In this document: in pieces, positions 47,329 through 54,247 of the stretch | Position numbering within the stretch: the stretch's first letter is position 1 | Layout of the letters: each line of letters opens with the position of its first letter | Source of the DNA: Algoriphagus chordae | Lineage (GTDB): Bacteria > Bacteroidota > Bacteroidia > Cytophagales > Cyclobacteriaceae | DNA: 64,000 nt | Assembly: GCF_003254055.1 (NCBI RefSeq) | Contig: NZ_QKZT01000013.1 | Span: forward strand, 62,001-126,000 | Direction: 5' to 3' | Program-made: the position numbers and the translations under genes | The notes under the pieces: model-generated | Seen by the model: only the letters and a program-made list of their open reading frames with translations | Told to the model about the DNA's origin: nothing | Databases searched by the model: none

Positions 47329-47405
47329 GAGTTGTCCTGCTTCTCCAGAAGCTGGACTTGGTAGGTAGATGTTAATTTCCGTTCGTGATGACACGAACGG
47401 AGGCG
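47329..47405. repeat. 77-bp direct repeat, copy 2, with hairpin
   Basis: Starts 110 bases after copy 1 and differs at a handful of positions (GAAGCTGG for GAAGTTGG, loop ATGA for GCGA). The hairpin (47379-47400) keeps both 9-bp arms perfect even though its loop changed. Confidence 0.8.
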
Positions 47406-47652
47406 AAGTTTTATTGGTTCTCTCTTGACTCCTTTTTCCAGTAGCTGAACATGGATGGTTTAGGTATAAGTTTGATGTTTAGATTTTCAGGGTTGACTTA
47501 GTTAATAAGTGCATTTTATTGAACTCTGAAGAAGCGAAATACCAATATTATTTTCCAAATCCACAATTGGCTTTTTAGGATTATCATAGAAACACTACTT
47601 TAGGCAATGAGATTGATTTTACCTTAATAATGAAACCTAAAACAAACCTAAA
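47406..47652. other. rest of the intergenic region before the NIPSNAP gene
   Basis: Together with 47131-47405 this makes a 520-base region without a gene. The part before the repeats (47168-47204) holds short direct repeats around CAGAGTACAC/CAGAGTACGC; the part after them is plain AT-rich DNA with the promoter region of the next gene. Confidence 0.5.
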
Positions 47653-48432
47653 ATGAAAGTAAGAAACCTGATTCCACTTGGCTTTATTGCCCTGTGTTTT
47701 TTCATCAGTTCAAATCTGTTTGCTCAAAAAAGAGATTATTACGAACTGAGAACTTATCACATAGAAACAGCAGCGCAAGAAGCAATGATAGATAGTTATT
47801 TAGAGAAAGCTTTTATTCCGGCTGCTCATAAAAATGGAATTTCCAAAGTAGGCGTTTTTAAGCCTATTGCTTCACAGCCTGATGCAGGGACCAAAGTGTA
47901 TGTATTTATCCCTTTCAAATCCATGGATGAGTACCTAGGACTAGAAGGAAAACTGGCAAAAGATCAAACCTATCAGAAAGCTGGAAGTGCATATATTAAT
48001 GCTACTCATGACAATCCGCCTTACAAGAGAATAGAGACATCTATTATGCAGGCGATGACAGGCCAGCCGAAGTTTGCTGAGTCAAAATTGACCAACTCAA
48101 AGAAGGATAGAGTCTATGAATTGCGGAGCTATGAAGCGGCTACGGAGCGTCTTTATAAGCAGAAAGTGAAAATGTTCAACTCAGGGGAAATGGACATTTT
48201 CAAGAAGCTGAATTGCAGCCCGATTTTCTATGGTGAAACAATTGCTGGAGCCAATATGCCGAACCTGATGTACATGACTACGCATGAAAATATGGAAACC
48301 AGGAATCAGCATTGGGATGAATTTAGAGCAGATCCTGATTGGGCAGGGATGAAAGATCTTCCAGAATATCAGAATACCGTTTCTCGCAACGATACGAGAT
48401 TGCTTTATCCGGCAGAGTATTCAGATTTGTAA
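47653..48432 (+). CDS. exported NIPSNAP-family protein
   Basis: 259 aa. Signal peptide 1-24 (LGFIALCFFISSNLFAQ), then two ferredoxin-like NIPSNAP modules: DYYELRTYHIETAAQEAMID with AFIPAAHKNGISKVGVFKPI (about residues 28-115) and RVYELRSYEAATERLYKQKV with NMPNLMYMTTHENME (about 150-240). NIPSNAP proteins have no settled enzyme activity; in Bacteroidota they are periplasmic and often accompany sugar-degrading genes. Start ATG at 47653. Followed by two tandem terminators. Confidence 0.88.
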   Translation: MKVRNLIPLGFIALCFFISSNLFAQKRDYYELRTYHIETAAQEAMIDSYLEKAFIPAAHKNGISKVGVFKPIASQPDAGTKVYVFIPFKSMDEYLGLEGKLAKDQTYQKAGSAYINATHDNPPYKRIETSIMQAMTGQPKFAESKLTNSKKDRVYELRSYEAATERLYKQKVKMFNSGEMDIFKKLNCSPIFYGETIAGANMPNLMYMTTHENMETRNQHWDEFRADPDWAGMKDLPEYQNTVSRNDTRLLYPAEYSDL

Positions 48433-48440
48433 GAAATTTA

Positions 48441-48465
48441 AAAGCCGGCGAGAGTCGGTTTTTTT
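48441..48465 (+). terminator. Rho-independent terminator after the NIPSNAP gene
   Basis: Short CCG/CGG-cored stem AAAGCCGGCGAGAGTCGGTT followed by seven T. Same core as the terminator at 47136. Confidence 0.75.
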
Positions 48466-48500
48466 ATGAGAAAGCTATATAATTTGTCTTCAATATGCCA

Positions 48501-48527
48501 AAAATACCCTGCATAGGGTATTTTTTT
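48501..48527 (+). terminator. second terminator, perfect 10-bp stem
   Basis: AAAATACCCT (48501-48510), loop GCAT, AGGGTATTTT (48515-48524), then T. Insulates the toxin module from readthrough. Confidence 0.85.
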
Positions 48528-48539
48528 GAGGTTTTTTAA

Positions 48540-48569
48540 AATTAAGTTTGAAGAAATAAAAACTTAATT
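48540..48569. promoter_or_regulatory. 10-bp perfect inverted repeat before the leader ORF
   Basis: AATTAAGTTT (48540-48549) and AAACTTAATT (48560-48569) with a 10-base spacer, ending two bases before the leader ATG at 48572. Another half, AACTTAATT, recurs at 48617-48625. Either a repressor operator (about one helical turn spacing between arms) or a weak RNA hairpin covering the translation start. Confidence 0.5.
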
Positions 48570-48571
48570 AT

Positions 48572-48631
48572 ATGAAAACACAACAACACAACAACACAAC
48601 AACACAACAACACAACAACTTAATTTTTTGA
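48572..48631 (+). CDS. 19-codon leader ORF built on an 8-bp repeat, coupled to the toxin gene
   Basis: ATG at 48572, TGA at 48629-48631; peptide MKTQQHNNTTTQQHNNLIF. Most of it is encoded by the 8-bp tandem repeat. Its stop overlaps the TTG start of the lipoprotein gene (TTGA, 48628-48631), a classical reinitiation arrangement. Loss of one repeat unit, or gain of two, would fuse this frame to the lipoprotein without a stop. Translation is not proven. Confidence 0.4.
   Translation: MKTQQHNNTTTQQHNNLIF
48578..48619. repeat. 8-bp tandem repeat (ACACAACA, 5.25 copies)
   Basis: Five perfect copies and two more bases, directly upstream of the lipoprotein-toxin start. Unit length is not a multiple of three, so slipped-strand copy-number changes alter the reading frame. 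Confidence 0.95.
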
Positions 48632-50478
48632 AAGGATTCGTATTCCGCTATCTTATTTTTTCTTTCGCCATTTTTGGGATCTGGGGATGCGAATTGGAGA
48701 CTTTTGAGGAGATCGGATCCGAGGAAATTTCAGAGCAAGTTCAAAGCCCTTTTCAAGTCCAGTCTGTAGATAAAAACTCACTCAATTTACTAGGTAAAAA
48801 AATAGGGAAACGGACAGGATTCAATGTGATAGAATCCGCCCAACAACGGGCATTTTCTGATTTTACATTTGATCTTGACGCATCCCTGCTTACCACTGAT
48901 ACCTTAAAACGCCGTACGTACACCGTTCCATTTCTTGAAATGGTAGATAGATACAGCACCTTTAACTTAGTAATGGTAGCGGACAGTACGGACAACGTCC
49001 TGGATCAATACGTGCTGCAATACGAATTTGATAGTATTCAATACCATACTTTTCTGGAGACTGAGAATCTACTTTCCTCAGGAGTCACCATCAAACGATT
49101 TCCTTTTTCCAGTTTTTTTAATGATTCCAATCCAGCTTTTTTGGAAAGATGTCAAGGGATATCTGATGCCAATGGAGATCCTGTCGTGTGTGATCAGATT
49201 ACCATTAATTCAGGTTCTGGGACTGGAGGTGGAGGATCTGGATCCGGAAGTGGAGGAAGTATAACTATATCTCCAGGATCTGGCGGGGGCGGATCAAGTT
49301 GTGGTGCGTCAGTCTCCTATATAAGAATTGTGAATTGTCCAGCATACGATCATCCAGGGAATGCATGTACAAGCCCAGATTCTTATGCTTGGGTAATTAC
49401 AATTTCTTGTAATGTCGCCAATCAAAGAAAAGCGCCTTCACATTCAATGATGGAATGCATGAATTGTGATATAGACGATTTTGGATCACCAGCATTTACA
49501 CCGACGAAAACTTCCAACGCAATCGATCGGGACTTGGGTGGAATTTTAACTGATTACCACCTTCAATACCTAAGCAATAATCCCACGTTTGCAAATAACC
49601 TTCGAGCAGCAATTTTAGCGGATTCCGAAATTGATGAAAGTGCAGCCTTGTTTACTATCGCTGCTGGGATGAATGGATCGTTTACCGGCAACTTTAATTC
49701 CAATTTTGGTTTAGCTATTGAAGGGTTGATGACAGAATCAACGGCTGACTTTTCAAATGATATTATTATAAGACTGTTCCAATCCTACTTTGATCTAAAG
49801 TATGCTATGCTAAAGCAAGCAAATCCGAGTTGGACGCCAGCGAAACTGTATTATGAAACTGCCAAAGAGGCTATTCATCTTGCGCTGGATGGTATTGGAT
49901 TGATTGAAGGATTTGGCACTCCTGCTGACCTCCTCAATGCTGGCTTATATTACTTGGAGGGAGACCGATTAAACGGGAATTTAAGTTTGGTCGCAGCTAC
50001 ACCTGTTATTGGATTGTTTTCGACTACTGTAAAAGGAGCTCTACGATTAAAAGGTATAATACCTGGGACTACCAGACGGATAACCCAAGTTTGGGCAAAG
50101 AATGGAAACATCATCCTATTTGGTGGAACAAGACTAAGAAAAGCAATGGGCTTGACAGATCCCACAAAACATGCTCATCATATCTTACCTTTAGAGCATG
50201 TAAAACATCCAGTAATTCAAAAAGCAGCAAAATCAACTAACAACCCTTTTCATATTAATGAGTTAAATAATGGCATTGAAGTTCTGGCTTCGCAAAATAC
50301 CACTCATCCGGCGTACAATGCTTGGTTTTTAGCAAAATTAGAAAGCTTCAATAGGATAAATCCGAATGCCACGCCAGAACAGGCCTATAATTATATAAAT
50401 CAACAGATTTCTAAGGCACGAACTGCTATTCAAAACTTACCAGCTAACGGAAAAATAAATGATGTAAAATGGGATTAA
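48628..50478 (+). CDS. lipoprotein polymorphic toxin with C-terminal AHH (HNH-superfamily) nuclease domain
   Basis: 616 aa starting with TTG at 48628. Signal peptide MKGFVFRYLIFSFAIFGIWG with Cys21 as likely lipidation site. N-terminal domain to about residue 185, a Gly/Ser-rich linker (about 192-228), a cysteine-bearing region (SCGASVSYIRIVNCPAYDHP, CMNCDIDD), a helical region (about 300-440) and a pretoxin-like stretch (LALDGIGLIEGFGTPADLLN, VAATPVIGLFSTTVKGALRL). The last 120 residues have HAHHILPLEHVKHPV (about 515), the AHH motif of nuclease toxins in the HNH/EndoVII superfamily, with NPFHINELNNGIEVL. The next gene overlaps it by ten bases and looks like immunity. Probably attached to the outer membrane and delivered by contact; delivery route is inference. 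Confidence 0.82.
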   Translation: MKGFVFRYLIFSFAIFGIWGCELETFEEIGSEEISEQVQSPFQVQSVDKNSLNLLGKKIGKRTGFNVIESAQQRAFSDFTFDLDASLLTTDTLKRRTYTVPFLEMVDRYSTFNLVMVADSTDNVLDQYVLQYEFDSIQYHTFLETENLLSSGVTIKRFPFSSFFNDSNPAFLERCQGISDANGDPVVCDQITINSGSGTGGGGSGSGSGGSITISPGSGGGGSSCGASVSYIRIVNCPAYDHPGNACTSPDSYAWVITISCNVANQRKAPSHSMMECMNCDIDDFGSPAFTPTKTSNAIDRDLGGILTDYHLQYLSNNPTFANNLRAAILADSEIDESAALFTIAAGMNGSFTGNFNSNFGLAIEGLMTESTADFSNDIIIRLFQSYFDLKYAMLKQANPSWTPAKLYYETAKEAIHLALDGIGLIEGFGTPADLLNAGLYYLEGDRLNGNLSLVAATPVIGLFSTTVKGALRLKGIIPGTTRRITQVWAKNGNIILFGGTRLRKAMGLTDPTKHAHHILPLEHVKHPVIQKAAKSTNNPFHINELNNGIEVLASQNTTHPAYNAWFLAKLESFNRINPNATPEQAYNYINQQISKARTAIQNLPANGKINDVKWD

Positions 50479-51179
50479 AATATTATCAACTTCAAATCAT
50501 GAATGTAGCTAGAAGAGAATATGTTCAAGGAGAGCAAAACGTCTTGGGCTACATGGAATATGACGGAAATCCAAGTATTGGGAGTGCACCAGTCCAAAAA
50601 ATCACAGCAAGTTCTCGTGTTAAAGATTTTTACACAGCATCATCCGATTTAGGAAGTAGAAAAATCATATCCACAAGAGTCAAAGAATTATTGGATAATT
50701 TTAGAAATGATAATGTTATTTATTTGAGATGTCCTTTGACTAGAGGATCTGTAATACTAAACGACTTTTGGATTACTGATGTGATAAAATTTGATGATCA
50801 AGAGGTTGATTTTGAGCGATCTATATTTAAGCTTTGCGAGGGTTGGGTAGAAAAAGAGGTAAATGGTATAGCTACAGAATTTGGACAAAAAATAACTGAT
50901 ATATCCTTTCAGAATTTGGAAGAGATGAAAAATTTTGAAGAAAACAAACTCAATTATCTTAGTTATATAATTACCAAGAAATTGGTAATAAAGGAGGGGT
51001 TTTCTTCGCCCTTATTCTTTCTTAAAATTTTTGGGGTTTTTGATTTCATAGTTTGTGAGGAAATTAAAGATGAAATACTAAAACAAAAAATGGACTTGGG
51101 AGTCGAATTCAAACCCTTAGAAATCCCCGATGAAGAATGGTTTGGCTCAAATGGCCTTAGAAAACAATTTTATAAATAA
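50469..51179 (+). CDS. probable immunity protein to the AHH nuclease (Imm11/DUF1629-like)
   Basis: 236 aa, no signal peptide, so cytosolic. Segments STRVKELLDNFRNDNVIYLR, RGSVILNDFWITDVIKFDDQ and the ending EWFGSNGLRKQFYK fit the Imm11 pattern in which an sRVkelLe-like helix precedes beta strands. Start ATG 50469 overlaps the toxin stop by ten bases; a later ATG (MNVARREY) is possible. The gene is visibly more AT-rich than its neighbours, in line with horizontal transfer. Direct evidence for immunity is only order and family resemblance. Terminated at 51185. Confidence 0.65.
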   Translation: MGLKYYQLQIMNVARREYVQGEQNVLGYMEYDGNPSIGSAPVQKITASSRVKDFYTASSDLGSRKIISTRVKELLDNFRNDNVIYLRCPLTRGSVILNDFWITDVIKFDDQEVDFERSIFKLCEGWVEKEVNGIATEFGQKITDISFQNLEEMKNFEENKLNYLSYIITKKLVIKEGFSSPLFFLKIFGVFDFIVCEEIKDEILKQKMDLGVEFKPLEIPDEEWFGSNGLRKQFYK

Positions 51180-51184
51180 CGTTG

Positions 51185-51220
51185 AATCCAACCTAGAAAT
51201 AACTCTGGGTTGGTTTTTTT
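51185..51220 (+). terminator. Rho-independent terminator after the immunity gene
   Basis: AATCCAACC (51185-51193) pairs with GGTTGG (51208-51213) and on, followed by a T run to 51220. Confidence 0.75.
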
Positions 51221-51231
51221 AATCAAGAAAT

Positions 51232-51717
51232 ATGAAAAGTAAACCTTGGCCTACTCTAGAAGAATGGATACAGTCAGATGAGACTCTGTTGGATAAACTT
51301 GCTGAAATCGAGCAATCCGAATTGTCCGTCGAGGAGCAAGCCAGAGAAGCCCTGGACTTTCTCTGCAAGACTTACCACCTGCCCAAAACCTCACTTGATG
51401 TGGAAAATCGAGACTGGGAAGACGCAGGAGATTCGTTTTATTTACCAATTTCTATGTTTGAGCAGATTGCCCAGCTTCTCTTCGTTGAGCCTGAAAATAA
51501 TGACCCAAGATATTTGGTGATTAATTCGGCTTATCTAATCAAACACAAACTGGTCATCGATATGTCACAAGAGCTGAGTGAGTATCTTGGTGATGATGAA
51601 CTGCAGGGCTTAGGGTACAGGGGAGAGGATATTCTGACAGCTGAATTGGTTCCGGTACGAAAGGGAGAAAGCTGGTCTGAATTGGGATGTAGATTCTTTA
51701 TCAAAGAGGTAGGATGA
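51232..51717 (+). CDS. unknown 161-aa cytosolic protein next to the toxin module
   Basis: 161 aa, acidic, no signal peptide, no TM. Starts MKSKPWPTLEEWIQSDETLL; an acidic helical first half and a second half with PRYLVINSAYLIKHKLVIDM and LVPVRKGESWSELGCRFFIK. I do not recognise a family. Position 50 bases after the immunity gene suggests a second immunity or accessory factor of the same module, but the intervening terminator gives it at least partly separate expression. Start ATG 51232. Confidence 0.55.
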   Translation: MKSKPWPTLEEWIQSDETLLDKLAEIEQSELSVEEQAREALDFLCKTYHLPKTSLDVENRDWEDAGDSFYLPISMFEQIAQLLFVEPENNDPRYLVINSAYLIKHKLVIDMSQELSEYLGDDELQGLGYRGEDILTAELVPVRKGESWSELGCRFFIKEVG

Positions 51718-51725
51718 ATTATCCC

Positions 51726-51763
51726 AGAAGACCTTCCAGGTTTTAAAAACCTGGAAGGTCTTC
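51726..51763. terminator. bidirectional terminator, perfect 19-bp palindrome
   Basis: AGAAGACCTTCCAGGTTTT (51726-51744) is followed without a spacer by its exact reverse complement to 51763, then T. It lies between convergent genes and ends the toxin region. Confidence 0.88.
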
Positions 51764-51767
51764 TTTT

Positions 51768-52892
51768 TTAACCATTCACCTTCCTTACAATCCCCTCAAA
51801 TACCTTGACCCCAGTATCAATTATTTCATCTGGGAAATCATAGGTAGGTTCGTGGAGTTGAGGACAGTTTTCTCCAGCACCTAGTCCGAAAAGATAGGAT
51901 GGACAAGATTGGCTGAAGAGCCCAAAATCCTCCGACCAGCGGAATGGTTCTGGTTTTTCTATTTGCGCCAAACCAAGCTCCTTCATTACTCCTTCAGCGA
52001 TTTCGGCAGCTTTAGGATCGTTTTTGGAAACAGCGAAGGATTCTACGAAGCTGATTTCGCAACCAAGCTTCTCTGCTGAAGCAACCCTTTTGACTTCCTC
52101 TATTATCATTTCGATCAAGCTTTCCAGATCAACTTGATCAAAAGCTCGGATGGTTAAGCTTAGACTTCCTTTACCTGCGCTAGTTCCAAACGCCATGCTA
52201 CCAATCTCAGCATGAATCACGGTGACCAAAGCAAAGGTTTTGAGTTTCTCAGTAAGATTGGGAAGCGTTTGAAGCATTTGAGCAATAGCTTGGGCAGGAT
52301 TGATTCCAGCATCAGGATGGGCTGCATGCGAAGTTTTTCCAGTTAGGGAAATAGTCAATCCAGTGCTTCCAGCTGCAAATGTTCCTTTTCTGATCACTAC
52401 TCGATGAAGGGGAAACCCAGGGAGATTGTGAAGAGCAAATGCATAATCTGGTTTGATCTGCTCAAATTGCGGATCATCGAGAATTCTCTTTGCACCTTCA
52501 CCCGTTTCTTCCGCTGGCTGGAGGAGTAAAACGACTTCTCCAGTTTCAGGTCTTTGCGCAGCAAGTTTCTCTCCCAGTCCGCAGATGATCGTCATATGCC
52601 CATCGTGACCGCAGAGATGAGCCTTGCCAGTAGTTTGGCTTTTATAACTTGGTTCTCCTGTTTCCTGAATTGGCAGAGCATCGAGTTCTGCCCGAAACAA
52701 ACTTCTTTTGCCCGGCTTTTGCCCCTTGAATACGAATGCAAGTCCATTCCCACCAAGATTTTCTATGATGTGATCCGGTTTAAGATTGGCAAAAAAAGCT
52801 AAAATCTTCTCCGCTGTAGTAGTTTCCTCGCCAGCAATTTCGGGGTGTTGATGTAAAAATTGGCGAAGATTGATGAGTTCTGAAATCGGCAT
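51768..52892 (-). CDS. M20-family amidohydrolase (N-acyl amino acid hydrolase-like)
   Basis: 374 aa. LRQFLHQHPEIAGEETTTAE at the start is the M20D signature; AHLCGHDGHMTIICGL (about residues 92-107) gives the Cys/His/Asp metal ligands, LLLQPAEETGEGAKRIL (about 122-138) the catalytic Glu pair, and HAAHPDAGINPAQAIA (about 190) the dimerisation domain His. Hydrolyses N-acyl amino acids, hippurate or similar amides in the cytoplasm. Complete, no signal peptide. ATG 52892. Confidence 0.92.
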   Translation of the reverse strand: MPISELINLRQFLHQHPEIAGEETTTAEKILAFFANLKPDHIIENLGGNGLAFVFKGQKPGKRSLFRAELDALPIQETGEPSYKSQTTGKAHLCGHDGHMTIICGLGEKLAAQRPETGEVVLLLQPAEETGEGAKRILDDPQFEQIKPDYAFALHNLPGFPLHRVVIRKGTFAAGSTGLTISLTGKTSHAAHPDAGINPAQAIAQMLQTLPNLTEKLKTFALVTVIHAEIGSMAFGTSAGKGSLSLTIRAFDQVDLESLIEMIIEEVKRVASAEKLGCEISFVESFAVSKNDPKAAEIAEGVMKELGLAQIEKPEPFRWSEDFGLFSQSCPSYLFGLGAGENCPQLHEPTYDFPDEIIDTGVKVFEGIVRKVNG

Positions 52893-53034
52893 TTTTATTA
52901 ATTATTTTCTGAAGGTAAGTTTCTACTGCTCAGTTGGAATCATTTTTGACGAAAAAAATGAGACGTAGATCAGGAACTTTCCAAGATCACTGGCTATTTT
53001 AGGATATCATTTCAACCCTTCAACCATAACTTTT

Positions 53035-53211
53035 ATGAGCGACGTACAAATTCAAAACTACAACGAGCAAATCCAAGCCTTGGAGTCACAAATCACTGGT
53101 GACATGTTTGCAGATATGGAGATTCGCGACAAAATCCACAATTTGAAGATGGAGCGTGATGGGGTGAAACCAACAGATTCCAGCATAGACTGTGTTGGCT
53201 GCGGAAGTTAA
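53035..53211 (+). CDS. 58-aa conserved-looking protein with C-terminal CxxC
   Basis: ATG at 53035, TAA at 53209-53211. Starts MSDVQIQNYNEQIQALESQI, a helix, then EIRDKIHNLKMERDGVKPTD and ends IDCVGCGS. The C-terminal CVGC pair may bind metal or be redox active. I recall similar small proteins with the same ending from Bacteroidota, without a function. Ten bases before the pseudouridine synthase gene, so probably cotranscribed. Confidence 0.7.
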   Translation: MSDVQIQNYNEQIQALESQITGDMFADMEIRDKIHNLKMERDGVKPTDSSIDCVGCGS

Positions 53212-53221
53212 TTAACTGACC

Positions 53222-53833
53222 TTGGCTAGATACTTTATTATTTATAAGCCCTTTGGGGTTTTATGTCAATTTTCGGGAGAGGGGCAGACGCTTGCCTCTC
53301 TTTTTGATTTTCCGAAGGAAGTATATCCCGTCGGCAGACTGGATAAGGACTCGGAAGGACTTCTGATCATCACAGATGATAAATCTTTAAATCACCACTT
53401 ACTAAATCCTCGCTTTGGACACCAGCGCACCTATTACGCTCAGGTGGAAGGAATTCCAGAACCAGCTTCTTTGAAAGGCTTGATGCAGGGCGTGATGATC
53501 AATGTGGAGGGTAGAGATTACAAAACAAAGCCTGCCATCGCCAAAACCTTGGATCCCCTTCCATCACTTCCAGATCGTGATCCACCGATTCGCTATAGAG
53601 CTTCGATTCCCGATACCTGGATTTCACTGACTTTGATAGAGGGGAAAAATCGACAGGTACGGAAGATGACTGCGGCAATCGGACATCCTACGCTGAGGCT
53701 GGTGCGCTGGTCTATGGAAAAATTGACCATTGCTAATTTCAAAGTAGGAGAAGTACAGGAGCTCGATGAACAAACGATTTACCATAAGTTAGGCTTGACT
53801 GATTTTAAGAAAACGGAAGGAAATAGGAAATAG
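53222..53833 (+). CDS. rluE: RluE-like 23S rRNA pseudouridine synthase
   Basis: 203 aa starting at TTG 53222 (LARYFIIYKPFG; no ATG fits). RluE/RsuA-family motifs: YPVGRLDKDSEGLLIITDD (about residues 37-55) with the catalytic Asp, RYRASIPDTWISLTLIEGKN (about 129-148), RQVRKMTAAIGHPTLRLVR (about 149-167). No S4 domain precedes it, as in E. coli RluE, which modifies U2457 of 23S rRNA. The symbol is by resemblance, and another uridine target is possible. Confidence 0.82.
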   Translation: MARYFIIYKPFGVLCQFSGEGQTLASLFDFPKEVYPVGRLDKDSEGLLIITDDKSLNHHLLNPRFGHQRTYYAQVEGIPEPASLKGLMQGVMINVEGRDYKTKPAIAKTLDPLPSLPDRDPPIRYRASIPDTWISLTLIEGKNRQVRKMTAAIGHPTLRLVRWSMEKLTIANFKVGEVQELDEQTIYHKLGLTDFKKTEGNRK

Positions 53834-53845
53834 AATAAATGATTT

Positions 53846-54097
53846 TCTCGCGGCGACGCAGCGACGCGGTGTTCTATAACCTTTGAGGTCTTTTTTTTGA
53901 CCTCGAAGGTTTAATTGGTTTCTTGGGAAAAGCTAGAGTAAGGAGAGAAGCGAAGAGCTAATTCTAAAGGAAGAAATGCAGCCTGATTTCTTTATTACAA
54001 CTTACGAATGTTGCGCCTTAGCGGGAGACCTCACAGGCAAAACCTTCGAGGTTTCGAAAACCTCAAAGGTTACCTAACGCCGCGCCGCCGCGAGAGA
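53846..54097. repeat. 252-bp inverted-repeat element with nested hairpins
   Basis: Left end TCTCGCGGCGACGCAGCGAC...GTTCTATAACCTTTGAGGT and right end (reverse complement) TCTCGCGGCGGCGCGGCGTT...GGTAACCTTTGAGGT form imperfect terminal inverted repeats of about 40 bp. Inside each end is a hairpin: AACCTTTGAGGTC/GACCTCGAAGGTT (53878-53911) and AACCTTCGAGGTTT/AAAACCTCAAAGGTT (54041-54071). GC-rich ends contrast with the flanks. It has no coding frame of note, so a MITE-like or REP-like non-autonomous element is likely. The 414-base gap 53834-54247 holds nothing else visible. Confidence 0.6.
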
Positions 54098-54247
54098 CAA
54101 ATTGCAGCCACGAGAAATAACCTTCTTAAAAAATCATAAAATCCCTTTAATCGTGAGGCATTACCGCTTCTAAGATTTAAGATTGTCCTTTGGGACAAAA
54201 ACCTCTATTTTAGTCTCCAGAAAATAGCACTCAAAGATTCAAATTCC

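Noticed and set aside
48578..48619. CRISPR array
   Set aside because: The repeats are 8 bp with no spacers; a simple tandem repeat.
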